64,000 bases of DNA from Stappia sp. MMSF_3263 (GTDB taxonomy: Bacteria > Pseudomonadota > Alphaproteobacteria > Rhizobiales > Stappiaceae): assembly GCF_030733745.1 (NCBI RefSeq), contig NZ_JASHIK010000017.1:51223-115222 (forward strand). Reading direction: 5' to 3'. The notes under the pieces were generated by a model. It was not told the origin of the DNA. It worked only from the letters and a program-made list of their open reading frames with translations, and searched no databases. The translations under genes were made by a program, and so were the position numbers. Shown here in pieces: positions 9,299 through 16,968 of this stretch. Positions within the stretch are counted from its first letter, which is position 1; each line of letters begins with the position of its first letter.

Positions 9299-9610
9299 GC
9301 GCCCTCCCCGTCGCGCCGTTCCGTCTTGCCCCGCCTGGCGGCGGAGCGCGGAACCGGTCGCCTCGTGATTTTTCACTTGACTGACCAACCGGTCGGTTAA
9401 TTATTATGATCGTCAATCGGGCGCTGTCAATCGCGCCGCGACCAACAAACCGCCCCGCCCTCGCCGGGCCCCCGGGAACAGGCCGGGTGCCACGCATCGC
9501 AGGAGGCGGGCAAACAAAGGCGGCGCGTCCGCCGGGAGGACTGCCGGCAGCCCCGGACACGGGAGGCATGCAGGCGTAAGGCCCGGTCCGCGCGCCACAG
9601 GGAGACAGGC
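9299..9610. other. Divergent paaG/paaN control region (312 bp without a gene)
   Basis: The region between the two divergent transcripts holds the TetR-like palindrome and a promoter at 9377-9410. 9421-9610 would be a long untranslated leader for paaN; it is GC-rich and I see no open frame or clear riboswitch in it, only local GC hairpins. Confidence 0.6.
9377..9407 (+). promoter_or_regulatory. Promoter for paaN overlapped by a TetR-type operator
   Basis: The -35-like TTGACT is at 9377-9382 and a TTATTA/TATTAT -10 candidate at 9401-9407. TGACCAACCGGTCGGTTA (9382-9399) is an 18-bp near-palindrome centred on ACCGGT with 14 of 18 symmetric positions. It fills the spacer, as expected for a repressor site. 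This AT-rich island stands out in GC-rich surroundings. Confidence 0.65.
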
Positions 9611-11272
9611 ATGGCCGGATTTTTCGACAGGCACAAGGCGACCCTCGACAAGGCGGTGGAGACGATCCGCAGCCGCGGCTACTGGTCGGCCTACCCGGAA
9701 ATTCCGTCCGGCAAGGTCTATGGCGAGACCGCCAAGGAGGATGGAGAAGCCGCGTTCAAGGCGCTTGTCGGACAGCCGTTCGAGCTGGATCAGCCGACGA
9801 GCGGCGGGCGCACCGGCCACGAAATCAGCCCCTACGGCCTCGACCTTGGCATCTCCTACCCTGCGATCACGCCGGACATGGCGGTGGCGGCGGCGAAGGA
9901 CGCCATGCGCGGCTGGGCCCGGGCGACGCCGGAGGCACGCGCCGGCGTGTGCCTGGAAATCCTCGCGCGGATCAACGCGCAGAGCTTCCTCTTCGCCCAT
10001 GCGGTGATGCACACGTCCGGCCAGGCCTTCATGATGGCCTTCCAGGCTGGCGGCCCGCATGCGCAGGACCGCGGTCTTGAAGCCGTCGCCTATGCCTATG
10101 ACGAGATGAGCCGCATCCCCGACCATGTGCGCTGGGAAAAGCCGCAAGGGCCGAAGGATCCGCTCGTCCTCGACAAGCAGTTCCGCATCGTCCCGCGCGG
10201 GCCGGCGCTGGTGATCGGCTGCGCCACCTTCCCCACCTGGAACAGCTATCCGGGCCTCTTCGCAAGCCTTGCCACCGGCAATCCGGTGATCGTCAAGCCG
10301 CATCCGGGCGCGATCCTGCCGCTGGCGCTGACGGTGAGGATCGGCCGCGAGGTGCTCGCCGAGGCCGGTTTCGACCCGAACGTGCTGCTGCTTGCCGCCG
10401 ACACGGCGGAAGCGCCCGTCACCAAGGAGTTGGCGACCCATCCGGATGTCGCCATCATCGACTTCACCGGCTCGCCCGCCTTCGGCGCCTGGGTGCGCGA
10501 GAACGCCAAGGGCAAGCTGGTCTACACGGAAGAGGCCGGGGTCAACTCGATCGTCGTCACCGGCACGGAGTCGCTGCGCGGCATGGCTGGCAACATCGCC
10601 TTCTCGCTGTCGCTCTATTCCGGCCAGATGTGCACCGCGCCGCAGAACATCTACGTGCCGCGCGAAGGCATCGAGACGGACGAGGGGCACAAATCCTTCG
10701 ACGAGGTGGCCGGCGCGATCCGGACCGCGATGGACAAGCTGCTTGGCGATCCGCAGCGCGCCGCCGGCGTGCTCGGCGCGGTGCAGAGCGATGCAACGCT
10801 CAAGCGCGTCGCGGACGCGCACAAGCTCGGCACGGTGCTGCGCGAGAGCAGCACAGTCGAGGGCATGGACGGAGCGCGCTCGGCAACGCCGCTGATGCTC
10901 ACGGTCGACGCGAGGGACGAGGCCGCCTATCTGGAGGAGCGCTTCGGCCCGATCAGCTTCGTCATCGCCACCGACGGGAGCGACGATGCCATCGCCAGGG
11001 CCTCGGCCTCGGCGAAGACGAAAGGCGCGATCACGGCGGCGCTCTACGCGACGCGGGAAGACGTGATCGACAAGGCGGCGGATGCCTTCGCCGATGCGGG
11101 CGTCGCGCTTTCCGTCAACCTGACCGGCGGCATCTTCGTCAACCAGTCCGCTGCCTTCTCCGACTATCACGTCACCGGAGCGAACCCGGCCGGCAATGCC
11201 TGTCTGTGCGACAGCGCGTTCGTCGCCAACCGCTTCCGCGTGGCCGCGATGCGCCGCCCGGTCGCGGCGTAG
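9611..11272 (+). CDS. paaN: Phenylacetic acid degradation protein PaaN (aldehyde dehydrogenase)
   Basis: 553 residues, matching the stand-alone PaaN class of aldehyde dehydrogenases rather than the longer PaaZ fusion with a hydratase domain. It should oxidise the semialdehyde produced by hydrolytic ring opening. Catalytic Cys is in GQMCTAPQN (residue ~341), the general-base Glu in EEAGVNS (~307), and the nucleotide-binding segment includes KPHPGAILPL. The ATG at 9611 follows GGGAGA. It diverges from paaG and leads directly into the ABC importer genes, so uptake and catabolism appear co-regulated. A separate ring-opening hydratase would be needed elsewhere. Confidence 0.92.
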   Translation: MAGFFDRHKATLDKAVETIRSRGYWSAYPEIPSGKVYGETAKEDGEAAFKALVGQPFELDQPTSGGRTGHEISPYGLDLGISYPAITPDMAVAAAKDAMRGWARATPEARAGVCLEILARINAQSFLFAHAVMHTSGQAFMMAFQAGGPHAQDRGLEAVAYAYDEMSRIPDHVRWEKPQGPKDPLVLDKQFRIVPRGPALVIGCATFPTWNSYPGLFASLATGNPVIVKPHPGAILPLALTVRIGREVLAEAGFDPNVLLLAADTAEAPVTKELATHPDVAIIDFTGSPAFGAWVRENAKGKLVYTEEAGVNSIVVTGTESLRGMAGNIAFSLSLYSGQMCTAPQNIYVPREGIETDEGHKSFDEVAGAIRTAMDKLLGDPQRAAGVLGAVQSDATLKRVADAHKLGTVLRESSTVEGMDGARSATPLMLTVDARDEAAYLEERFGPISFVIATDGSDDAIARASASAKTKGAITAALYATREDVIDKAADAFADAGVALSVNLTGGIFVNQSAAFSDYHVTGANPAGNACLCDSAFVANRFRVAAMRRPVAA

Positions 11273-11347
11273 GTCGGGCGGGGGCATGTCCCCCGCCGCC
11301 GACGAAAGACCGAAAAAGACCTGCAACAATACCCCTGGGAGGAAACC

Positions 11348-12502
11348 ATGGCTCGTTTTGCAAAATATCTCGGCGGCGCGGCGCTTCTGGCCGGCGCGGC
11401 CTTCGCCTGGAGCACTGCCGCCTCGGCCGAGACGATCAAGATCGGCGCGTCGCTGGCGGTGACCGGCCCGGCCTCGTTCCTTGGCGATCCGGAAGCCAAG
11501 ACGCTGGAAATGTATGTGGCGAAGATCAACGAGGCCGGCGGCGTCAACGGCAAGCAGCTGGAACTCGTCGTCTATGACGACAGTGCCGATGCCAACAAGG
11601 CCCGCACCTTCGCCACCCGCCTCGTGGAGGACGACGAGGTCGTCGCCGTGGTCGGCGGTTCGACCACCGGCACGACGATGGCGATGATCCCGGTCTTCGA
11701 GGATGCCGGCATCCCGTTCATCTCGCTGGCCGGCGCCGTCGTTATCATCGACCCGGTGAAGGAGTTCACCTTCAAGACGCCGCATACCGACAAGATGGCC
11801 TGCGAGAAGATCTTCGCCGACCTGAAGGCGCGCGGCCTCGCCAAGGTGGGCCTGATCTCGGGCACCGGCGGCTTCGGCAAGTCGATGCGCGAACAGTGCG
11901 TGTCGGTGGTGGGCGACTACGGCATCGAGATCGTCGCCGACGAAACCTACGGCCCCGGCGATTCCGACATGACGCCGCAGCTCACCAACATCAAGAACGC
12001 GGCCGGCCTGCAGGCCGTCGTCAACCCGGGCTTCGGTCAGGGACCGGCGATCGTCACCCGCAACTACAAGCAGCTCGGCATCGACGTGCCGCTCTACCAG
12101 AGCCACGGCGTTGCCTCGAAGTCCTTCATCGAGCTTGCCGGCGATGCGGCCGAAGGCGTGCGCCTGCCGGCATCCGCGCTGCTCGTTGCCGACAAGCTGC
12201 CGGACAGCGACCCGCAGAAGTCCGTCGTCGCCGACTACAAGGCGGCCTATGAGGAAGCCACCGGCCAGCCGGTCTCGACCTTTGGCGGCCATGCCTATGA
12301 CGGGCTGATGATCCTCGTCGAGGCGATGAAGCGGGCCGGCTCGGAAGACCCGAAGGCGATCCGCGGCGAGATCGAGAAGACCACCGGCTTCATGGGTACG
12401 GCAGGCGTCGTCAACATGTCGGCGGACGACCATCTCGGCCTCGACCTGACGGCCTTCCGCATGCTCGAGATCAAGGGCGGCGACTGGGCCCTGGCCGAGT
12501 AA
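11348..12502 (+). CDS. Branched-chain-amino-acid-type ABC transporter, periplasmic binding protein
   Basis: 384 residues with a Sec signal peptide ending near residue 27 (ASA then ETIKIG). The mature protein is a type I periplasmic binding protein of the LivK/amide/aromatic-acid group: IKIGASLAVTGPASFLGDPEAK at the start and the mid-protein VAVVGGSTTGT loop. Start is fixed by GGGAGGAAACC before the ATG. The four membrane and ATPase genes follow. Because it sits 75 bp after paaN, the ligand is more likely phenylacetate or a related aromatic acid than an amino acid; related importers carry hydroxybenzoates in other bacteria. The ligand assignment is inference. Confidence 0.9.
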   Translation: MARFAKYLGGAALLAGAAFAWSTAASAETIKIGASLAVTGPASFLGDPEAKTLEMYVAKINEAGGVNGKQLELVVYDDSADANKARTFATRLVEDDEVVAVVGGSTTGTTMAMIPVFEDAGIPFISLAGAVVIIDPVKEFTFKTPHTDKMACEKIFADLKARGLAKVGLISGTGGFGKSMREQCVSVVGDYGIEIVADETYGPGDSDMTPQLTNIKNAAGLQAVVNPGFGQGPAIVTRNYKQLGIDVPLYQSHGVASKSFIELAGDAAEGVRLPASALLVADKLPDSDPQKSVVADYKAAYEEATGQPVSTFGGHAYDGLMILVEAMKRAGSEDPKAIRGEIEKTTGFMGTAGVVNMSADDHLGLDLTAFRMLEIKGGDWALAE

Positions 12503-12521
12503 ACCGCGCCCCATCGATGAC

Positions 12522-12566
12522 GGCCGCGCCGCGCCAAGGGACTTGTTCCCCTCGCGCGGCGCGGCC
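12522..12566 (+). terminator. Strong intercistronic stem-loop after the binding-protein gene
   Basis: A perfect 13-bp GC stem (12522-12534 with 12554-12566) with a smaller GGGA/TCCC helix inside the loop (12538-12541 with 12547-12550). There is no T-run, so it probably protects the upstream message or attenuates read-through rather than ending transcription fully. It starts 20 bp after the binding-protein stop. Confidence 0.7.
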
Positions 12567-12656
12567 CGACCGGTCCCCTTCCCGCATCCGGGCCAGCAAC
12601 ACGGCCGGCAGACGGCCATGGACAAGGCCCGGGGCGGGAAACAACACGGCGAGCCC

Positions 12657-13529
12657 ATGCCCGAACTGCTGCAATTCTGTGTGTCCGGCCTGACCGTCGG
12701 CGCGGTCTACGCGCTGGTCGCGCTCGGTTTCACCATCATCTACAACGCCTCCGACGTCGTGAACTTCGCGCAAGGCGAGTTCGTCATGATCGGCGGCATG
12801 ACGACGGTCTTCGTCGCGGCCGCAGGCGTGCCGCTGCCGCTCGCAGCGCTCGTTGCCATCGCGGTCGCCATGGGCATCGGCCTGCTCCTGCACCGGCTCG
12901 CCATCGAGCCGGCACGCGGGGCCTCGGCCGTGACGCTGATCATCATCACCATCGGCGCCTCGATTTTCCTGCGCGGGCTGGCACAGGTCGTTTTCGACAA
13001 GCAGTTCCACTCGCTCCCCTCCTTTTCCGGCGACACGCCGATTGCCTTCGGCGGGGCGGCCATCCTGCCGCAGAGCTTCTGGGTGCTGGGCGGGGCGGCG
13101 GTGATCGTCGTGCTGCTGTGGGCCTTCTTCAACCGCACGCTGCTCGGCAAGGCGGTGCTGGCGACGGCGGCGAACCGGCTGGCGGCCAGGCTCGTCGGCA
13201 TCAACACCTCCTTCGTCGTCGGCCTGTCCTTCGTGCTCTCCGCTGCGATCGGGGCCGTCGCCGGCATCCTTGTCACGCCGATCACCCTGACCAGCTACGA
13301 TGTCGGCACCTTGCTGGCGCTGAAGGGCTTCGCCGCCGCCATGCTGGGCGGCATGGGCAACCCGCTCGGGGCGGTGGTCGGCGGGCTCACGGTCGGCCTG
13401 CTGGAGGCGTTCGGCGCCGGCTACATTTCCTCCACCTACAAGGACGCGATCGCCTTCATCGTCATCCTCGCCGTGCTGTTCGTCATGCCGGGCGGACTGT
13501 TCGGCAAGGCCAGCGTGGAGCGCGTGTGA
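12657..13529 (+). CDS. Branched-chain-type ABC transporter permease (LivH family)
   Basis: 290 residues of a LivH-like polytopic permease. The N-terminal signature GLTVGAVYALVALGFTIIYNA with VVNFAQGEF is diagnostic, and the conserved cytoplasmic loop GKAVLATAANRLAARLVGIN, which contacts the ATPase, follows. I start at ATG 12657 (MPELLQFC), where the family begins; an earlier ATG at 12618 would add a charged stretch with no parallel. It partners the LivM-type permease, overlapping its start by one base (TGATG). Confidence 0.9.
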   Translation: MPELLQFCVSGLTVGAVYALVALGFTIIYNASDVVNFAQGEFVMIGGMTTVFVAAAGVPLPLAALVAIAVAMGIGLLLHRLAIEPARGASAVTLIIITIGASIFLRGLAQVVFDKQFHSLPSFSGDTPIAFGGAAILPQSFWVLGGAAVIVVLLWAFFNRTLLGKAVLATAANRLAARLVGINTSFVVGLSFVLSAAIGAVAGILVTPITLTSYDVGTLLALKGFAAAMLGGMGNPLGAVVGGLTVGLLEAFGAGYISSTYKDAIAFIVILAVLFVMPGGLFGKASVERV

Positions 13530-14476
13530 TGCTGAAAACCGTCCTCGCGCCCCGTTTCGCCGTGCCGCTGGTTCTGGCCGTGCTGGTGGTCGGGCTGTCC
13601 TTCGCCCTGCCCTCCAATTTCTATCTGCGGGTCGCAGCTCTCGTGTGGATCTCCGCGCTCGCCGTGATCGGGCTGAACCTTTTGATGGGCTATGCCGGGC
13701 AGGTGAGCCTTGGCCATGCCGGCTTCTTCGGCATCGGCGCCTATGCGGTGGCCGTGCTGCCGGCGCAGTTCTCGCTGCATCCCCTGCTCGCCGCCCTCGC
13801 CGGGGCGCTGGCGGCAGGCCTCCTCGCCTATGTCGTCGGCCGGCCGATCCTGCGGCTCAAGGGGCATTACCTCGCCGTCGCCACACTCGGTTTCGGCATG
13901 CTGATCGCCATGACGATCTCCAACGAGGCCTGGCTGACGGGCGGGCCTGACGGCATGCCGGTGGAGCGGCTGACGCTGCTGGGCTGGCGGGTGCGCGGCG
14001 CCGACACCTGGTACTGGATCACCGGCGGCCTTCTCGTCATCGGCGCGTGGATCGCCGGCAATCTCGTCGCCAGCCCGACGGGCCGGGCGCTCAGGGCACT
14101 GCACGATTCGGAAGTCGCGGCCCGGGTCGCCGGCATCGACGTGGCGCGGGCCAAGCTCACCGTCTTCGTCATCTCCGCCGTTTATGCCGCGGTTGCAGGT
14201 GCCGCGCTCGCCCTGGTCAACGGCTTCGTCACGCCCGACAAGGCGAATTTCATGCATTCCATCGAACTGGTGACGATGGTCGTGCTCGGCGGCATGGGTT
14301 CGATCCTCGGCTCGGTCGCGGGCGCGGCGATCCTCGTCGTGCTGCCGCAGGTGCTGACCAGCTTCCACGACTACGAGCACATGGTGCTCGGCCTGATCAT
14401 GATGGTGATCATGATCGTGCTGCGCTCCGGCATCGTGCCCGGCCTTGCAAGCCTCCTTACGGGGAGACGCAAATGA
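13529..14476 (+). CDS. Branched-chain-type ABC transporter permease (LivM family)
   Basis: 315 residues. It shows the LivM hallmark LNLLMGYAGQVSLGHAGFFGIGAYA near residue 50, followed by about eight hydrophobic segments and the ATPase-contact loop GRALRALHDSEVAARVAGID. The start ATG shares its first base with the stop of the LivH-type gene, and the stop overlaps the next ATG by four bases, so the genes are translationally coupled. Confidence 0.9.
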   Translation: MLKTVLAPRFAVPLVLAVLVVGLSFALPSNFYLRVAALVWISALAVIGLNLLMGYAGQVSLGHAGFFGIGAYAVAVLPAQFSLHPLLAALAGALAAGLLAYVVGRPILRLKGHYLAVATLGFGMLIAMTISNEAWLTGGPDGMPVERLTLLGWRVRGADTWYWITGGLLVIGAWIAGNLVASPTGRALRALHDSEVAARVAGIDVARAKLTVFVISAVYAAVAGAALALVNGFVTPDKANFMHSIELVTMVVLGGMGSILGSVAGAAILVVLPQVLTSFHDYEHMVLGLIMMVIMIVLRSGIVPGLASLLTGRRK

Positions 14477-15276
14477 ACGCCCCGTCCACGCCCCTTCTCG
14501 CGGTCGAGGAGATCGGCATCTCCTTCGGCGGCGTGAAGGCGGTCGATCATGTCTCCTTCACCGCCAGCCCGGGCGAGGTCTTCTCGATCATCGGCCCGAA
14601 CGGCGCCGGCAAGACGACGCTGTTCAACCTGGTTTCCGGCGTCTACCAGCCGAAGACGGGCAGCGTCCGGCTCGCCGGCGAGACCGTAACCGCGCTGGAG
14701 CCGAACCTGTTGGCGGCGCGCGGGCTGTCGCGCACCTTCCAGAACCTGCAGGTCTTCTTCCGCATGAGCGCGCGGGAAAACGTCATGGTCGGCCGCCACC
14801 TGAAGGAAAGGCGCGGGCTCCTCGCCCACCTGCTGGCGCTGCCCTCCACCGGCCGCCAGAACCGGGAAAGCACGGAACACGCCGACCGGCTGCTCGCCCG
14901 GGTCGGGCTTTCCGACCATGCCGATACGGCGGCGGCGAACATGCCCTATGGCGCCCTGAAGCGGCTGGAGATCGCCCGGGCGCTCGCCGCCGAACCGAAG
15001 GTGCTGTTGCTTGACGAGCCGGCCGCCGGCTGCAACCCGGTCGAGACCGAGGAGATCGAGCGGCTGATCCGCAAGATCGCCGACGAGGGCGTCGCGGTCG
15101 TTCTGGTCGAGCACGACATGAAGCTCGTCATGCGCATTTCCGACCGGATCCTGGTGCTCGACCAGGGTCGCATGCTGGCCGAGGGCCTTGCCACCGATAT
15201 CCGCTCCAACCCGAAGGTCATCGAGGCCTATCTTGGAACCCACGGAACGCGGGAGGCCAATCTTGCGCTCGACTGA
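14473..15276 (+). CDS. Branched-chain-type ABC transporter ATP-binding protein (LivG family)
   Basis: 267 residues. Walker A is GPNGAGKT (near residue 43), Walker B LLLDEPAAGCNP (near residue 178), and the H-loop is LVEHDMK. The ABC signature is degenerate (MPYGALKRLEIARALA), as is usual for LivG proteins, though the common Gln after Tyr-Gly is Ala here. Its end overlaps the start of the LivF-type gene by 14 bp. Confidence 0.92.
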   Translation: MNAPSTPLLAVEEIGISFGGVKAVDHVSFTASPGEVFSIIGPNGAGKTTLFNLVSGVYQPKTGSVRLAGETVTALEPNLLAARGLSRTFQNLQVFFRMSARENVMVGRHLKERRGLLAHLLALPSTGRQNRESTEHADRLLARVGLSDHADTAAANMPYGALKRLEIARALAAEPKVLLLDEPAAGCNPVETEEIERLIRKIADEGVAVVLVEHDMKLVMRISDRILVLDQGRMLAEGLATDIRSNPKVIEAYLGTHGTREANLALD

Positions 15277-15985
15277 TCCGCTTCTTGAGGTCTCCGGCCT
15301 GCGCTCCGCCTACGGGCGGATCGAGGCCCTGCACGGCGTCTCGCTCCAGGTGGACGCTGGCGAGATCGTCGCCCTTGTCGGGGGCAACGGCGCCGGCAAG
15401 ACCACGTTGCTGCGCACCATCTCCGGCGTCCAGCCGATGAGCGGCGGCGGCCTCTCCTTCGCGGGACGGGACATCTCCCGGGCAAGCCCGCATGCGCGGG
15501 TTGCCGCCGGCATCGCCCAGGTTCCGGAAGGACGGCAGATCTTCGCCCCGCTCGCCATCGAAGACAATCTCCGGCTCGGCGCCTATCTGCGCAAGGATGC
15601 CGAAATCGCGGCGGATCTCGCCCGGGTCTACGACCTCTTCCCGGTGCTGAAGGAACGGCGGAAAAACCCGGCAGGCGGGCTTTCCGGCGGACAGCAGCAG
15701 ATGCTGGCCATCGGCCGCGCCTTGATGAGCCGGCCGAAGCTGCTGCTGCTCGACGAACCGTCGATGGGACTTGCCCCGGTGCTGGTCGACCAGGTGTTCG
15801 AGATCATCACCAGGCTCAACCGCGAGGACGGGGTGACCGTCTTCCTCGTCGAGCAGAACGCCTTCGCGGCGCTCTCCATCGCCACGCGCGGCTATGTCAT
15901 CGAGACGGGCGAGATCGCCATGGAAGGCAAGGGATCGGACCTTCTGGCCGACGACCGCGTGCGCGAGGCCTATCTGGGCGTCTGA
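15263..15985 (+). CDS. Branched-chain-type ABC transporter ATP-binding protein (LivF family), TTG start
   Basis: 240 residues. Walker A GGNGAGKT lies near residue 40, the signature LSGGQQQMLAIGRAL near 139, Walker B LLLDEPSMGLAP near 160, and the H-loop is LVEQN. No ATG or GTG lies near the expected N-terminus. TTG at 15263 is preceded by GGGAGG at 15251-15256 with 6 bp spacing and gives the sequence MRSTDPLLEVSGL, which matches family N-termini. The start lies inside the last codons of the LivG-type gene. Last gene of the importer operon. Confidence 0.9.
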   Translation: MRSTDPLLEVSGLRSAYGRIEALHGVSLQVDAGEIVALVGGNGAGKTTLLRTISGVQPMSGGGLSFAGRDISRASPHARVAAGIAQVPEGRQIFAPLAIEDNLRLGAYLRKDAEIAADLARVYDLFPVLKERRKNPAGGLSGGQQQMLAIGRALMSRPKLLLLDEPSMGLAPVLVDQVFEIITRLNREDGVTVFLVEQNAFAALSIATRGYVIETGEIAMEGKGSDLLADDRVREAYLGV

Positions 15986-16007
15986 TCTGGGCGTCTGACA
16001 GCCGGTC

Positions 16008-16433
16008 TCAATAGATGCCGTTGGCGCGCTGCAGGGCGCGGACATAGGCGATGATCGCGGCGACGTCCTGCTGCGTCACATCCGGGACGGCCGGCATGTC
16101 GCCGAAGCTCCAGTGGTGCTGGCGCACGCCGCGCGCGATGGCGAGGAGGAACGCGCCATCGGCATGATGGGCCGGCTCGTAGATCACATGGACAAGCGGC
16201 GGCGCGATGCCGGCACGCCCGGCGGCGTTCTCGCCGTGGCAAACGGCGCAAGCGCCATCGAAGAGGTCCCTGCCCCGCGCCGCCACGCCCGCAAGCTCCG
16301 GCACGGCGACCCGCGCCATCGGCGCGCCGGCCGCCGTCTTTTCCGTGTCATCGCCACCGACAAGAAGGGAGAAGCCGCCGGCAGCGGCGAGCAGCAGCGC
16401 CGCGCCGGCAACAAGCGGCAGTCGGTGTCTCAT
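16008..16433 (-). CDS. Small periplasmic or membrane-anchored c-type cytochrome
   Basis: 141 residues. N-terminal hydrophobic helix (residues ~5-25), one haem-binding CAVCH near residue 62-66, and a likely axial Met in GDMPAVPDVT. The closing IIAYVRALQ helix is standard for class I cytochromes. Its ATG overlaps the stop of the MerR gene (ATGA), so the two are one operon under a MerR-type promoter. An electron-transfer role in copper or other thiophilic-metal handling is inferred from this linkage only. Confidence 0.85.
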   Translation of the reverse strand: MRHRLPLVAGAALLLAAAGGFSLLVGGDDTEKTAAGAPMARVAVPELAGVAARGRDLFDGACAVCHGENAAGRAGIAPPLVHVIYEPAHHADGAFLLAIARGVRQHHWSFGDMPAVPDVTQQDVAAIIAYVRALQRANGIY

Positions 16434-16852
16434 CGCGGCGCCCGGGTCGCGCCGGTCTCCGGCAAGGGCCCGCCGGCAAGATCCTCGAGGATCGGACAGT
16501 CGGGCCGCTCGTCGCCGTGGCAGCACTGGACCAGGCGCTTGAGCGTCGCCTTCATGCCCTGCAGCTCGGCGATCTTGCGCTCGACCTCGCCGATCTTCTG
16601 GGTGGCGACGGCGCGCACGTCGGCACTGGCCCGGTGCTCGTCCTCGTAGAGCGAGAGCAGCGCGCGGCATTCCTCGATGGTGAAGCCGAGGCTGCGCGCC
16701 CTTTGCAGGAAGCGCAGGCGATGCACGTCCGTCTGCGAATAATCGCGATAGCCGTTGGCGGCCCGCGCCGGACGGATCAGCGCGATGTCCTCGTAATAGC
16801 GGATGGTCTTGGGCGGCAGGTTCGCATGTGCCGCAGCCTCGCCGATATTCAT
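16430..16852 (-). CDS. MerR-family metal regulator, CueR-like
   Basis: About 140 residues. The N-terminus MNIGEAAAHANLPPKTIRYYEDIALIRPAR is a MerR winged helix. The long dimerisation helix is followed by CCHGDERPDCPIL, where two Cys separated by seven residues match the Cu(I)/Ag(I) site of CueR-type activators; an additional Cys precedes the first. The start ATG (16850-16852) is 39 bp from its own operator. No copper ATPase or CopZ gene is nearby, which is unusual for CueR. Confidence 0.88.
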   Translation of the reverse strand: MNIGEAAAHANLPPKTIRYYEDIALIRPARAANGYRDYSQTDVHRLRFLQRARSLGFTIEECRALLSLYEDEHRASADVRAVATQKIGEVERKIAELQGMKATLKRLVQCCHGDERPDCPILEDLAGGPLPETGATRAPR

Positions 16853-16891
16853 GGCAGCCGTCCCGTTGGATGATCGTCTCCCCCATGTGAG

Positions 16892-16914
16892 CCTTCCACT
16901 TACTGGAAGGTCAA
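16892..16914 (-). promoter_or_regulatory. MerR-type operator/promoter of the regulator-cytochrome operon
   Basis: A perfect 7-5-7 inverted repeat CCTTCCA-N5-TGGAAGG (16892-16910) directly follows a minus-strand -35 TTGACC (16909-16914 read backwards). This is the geometry of CueR-type promoters, where the operator fills an elongated 19-20 bp spacer. It implies autoregulated, metal-induced expression. Confidence 0.75.
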
Positions 16915-16968
16915 GGGGGGCCGGTCCGCGTTTCGCCATCCGGCAGGCGCCGACCGGCGACCGGACCG

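Noticed and set aside
12561..12578. Second TetR operator (CCGACCGGTC core) before the LivH-type gene
   Set aside because: Only the central 8 bp are palindromic and it partly coincides with the 3' arm of the intercistronic stem-loop; no promoter is visible.
9413..12658. Long minus-strand open frame opposite paaN and the binding protein gene
   Set aside because: An antisense shadow; the plus-strand frames carry clear aldehyde dehydrogenase and binding-protein motifs.
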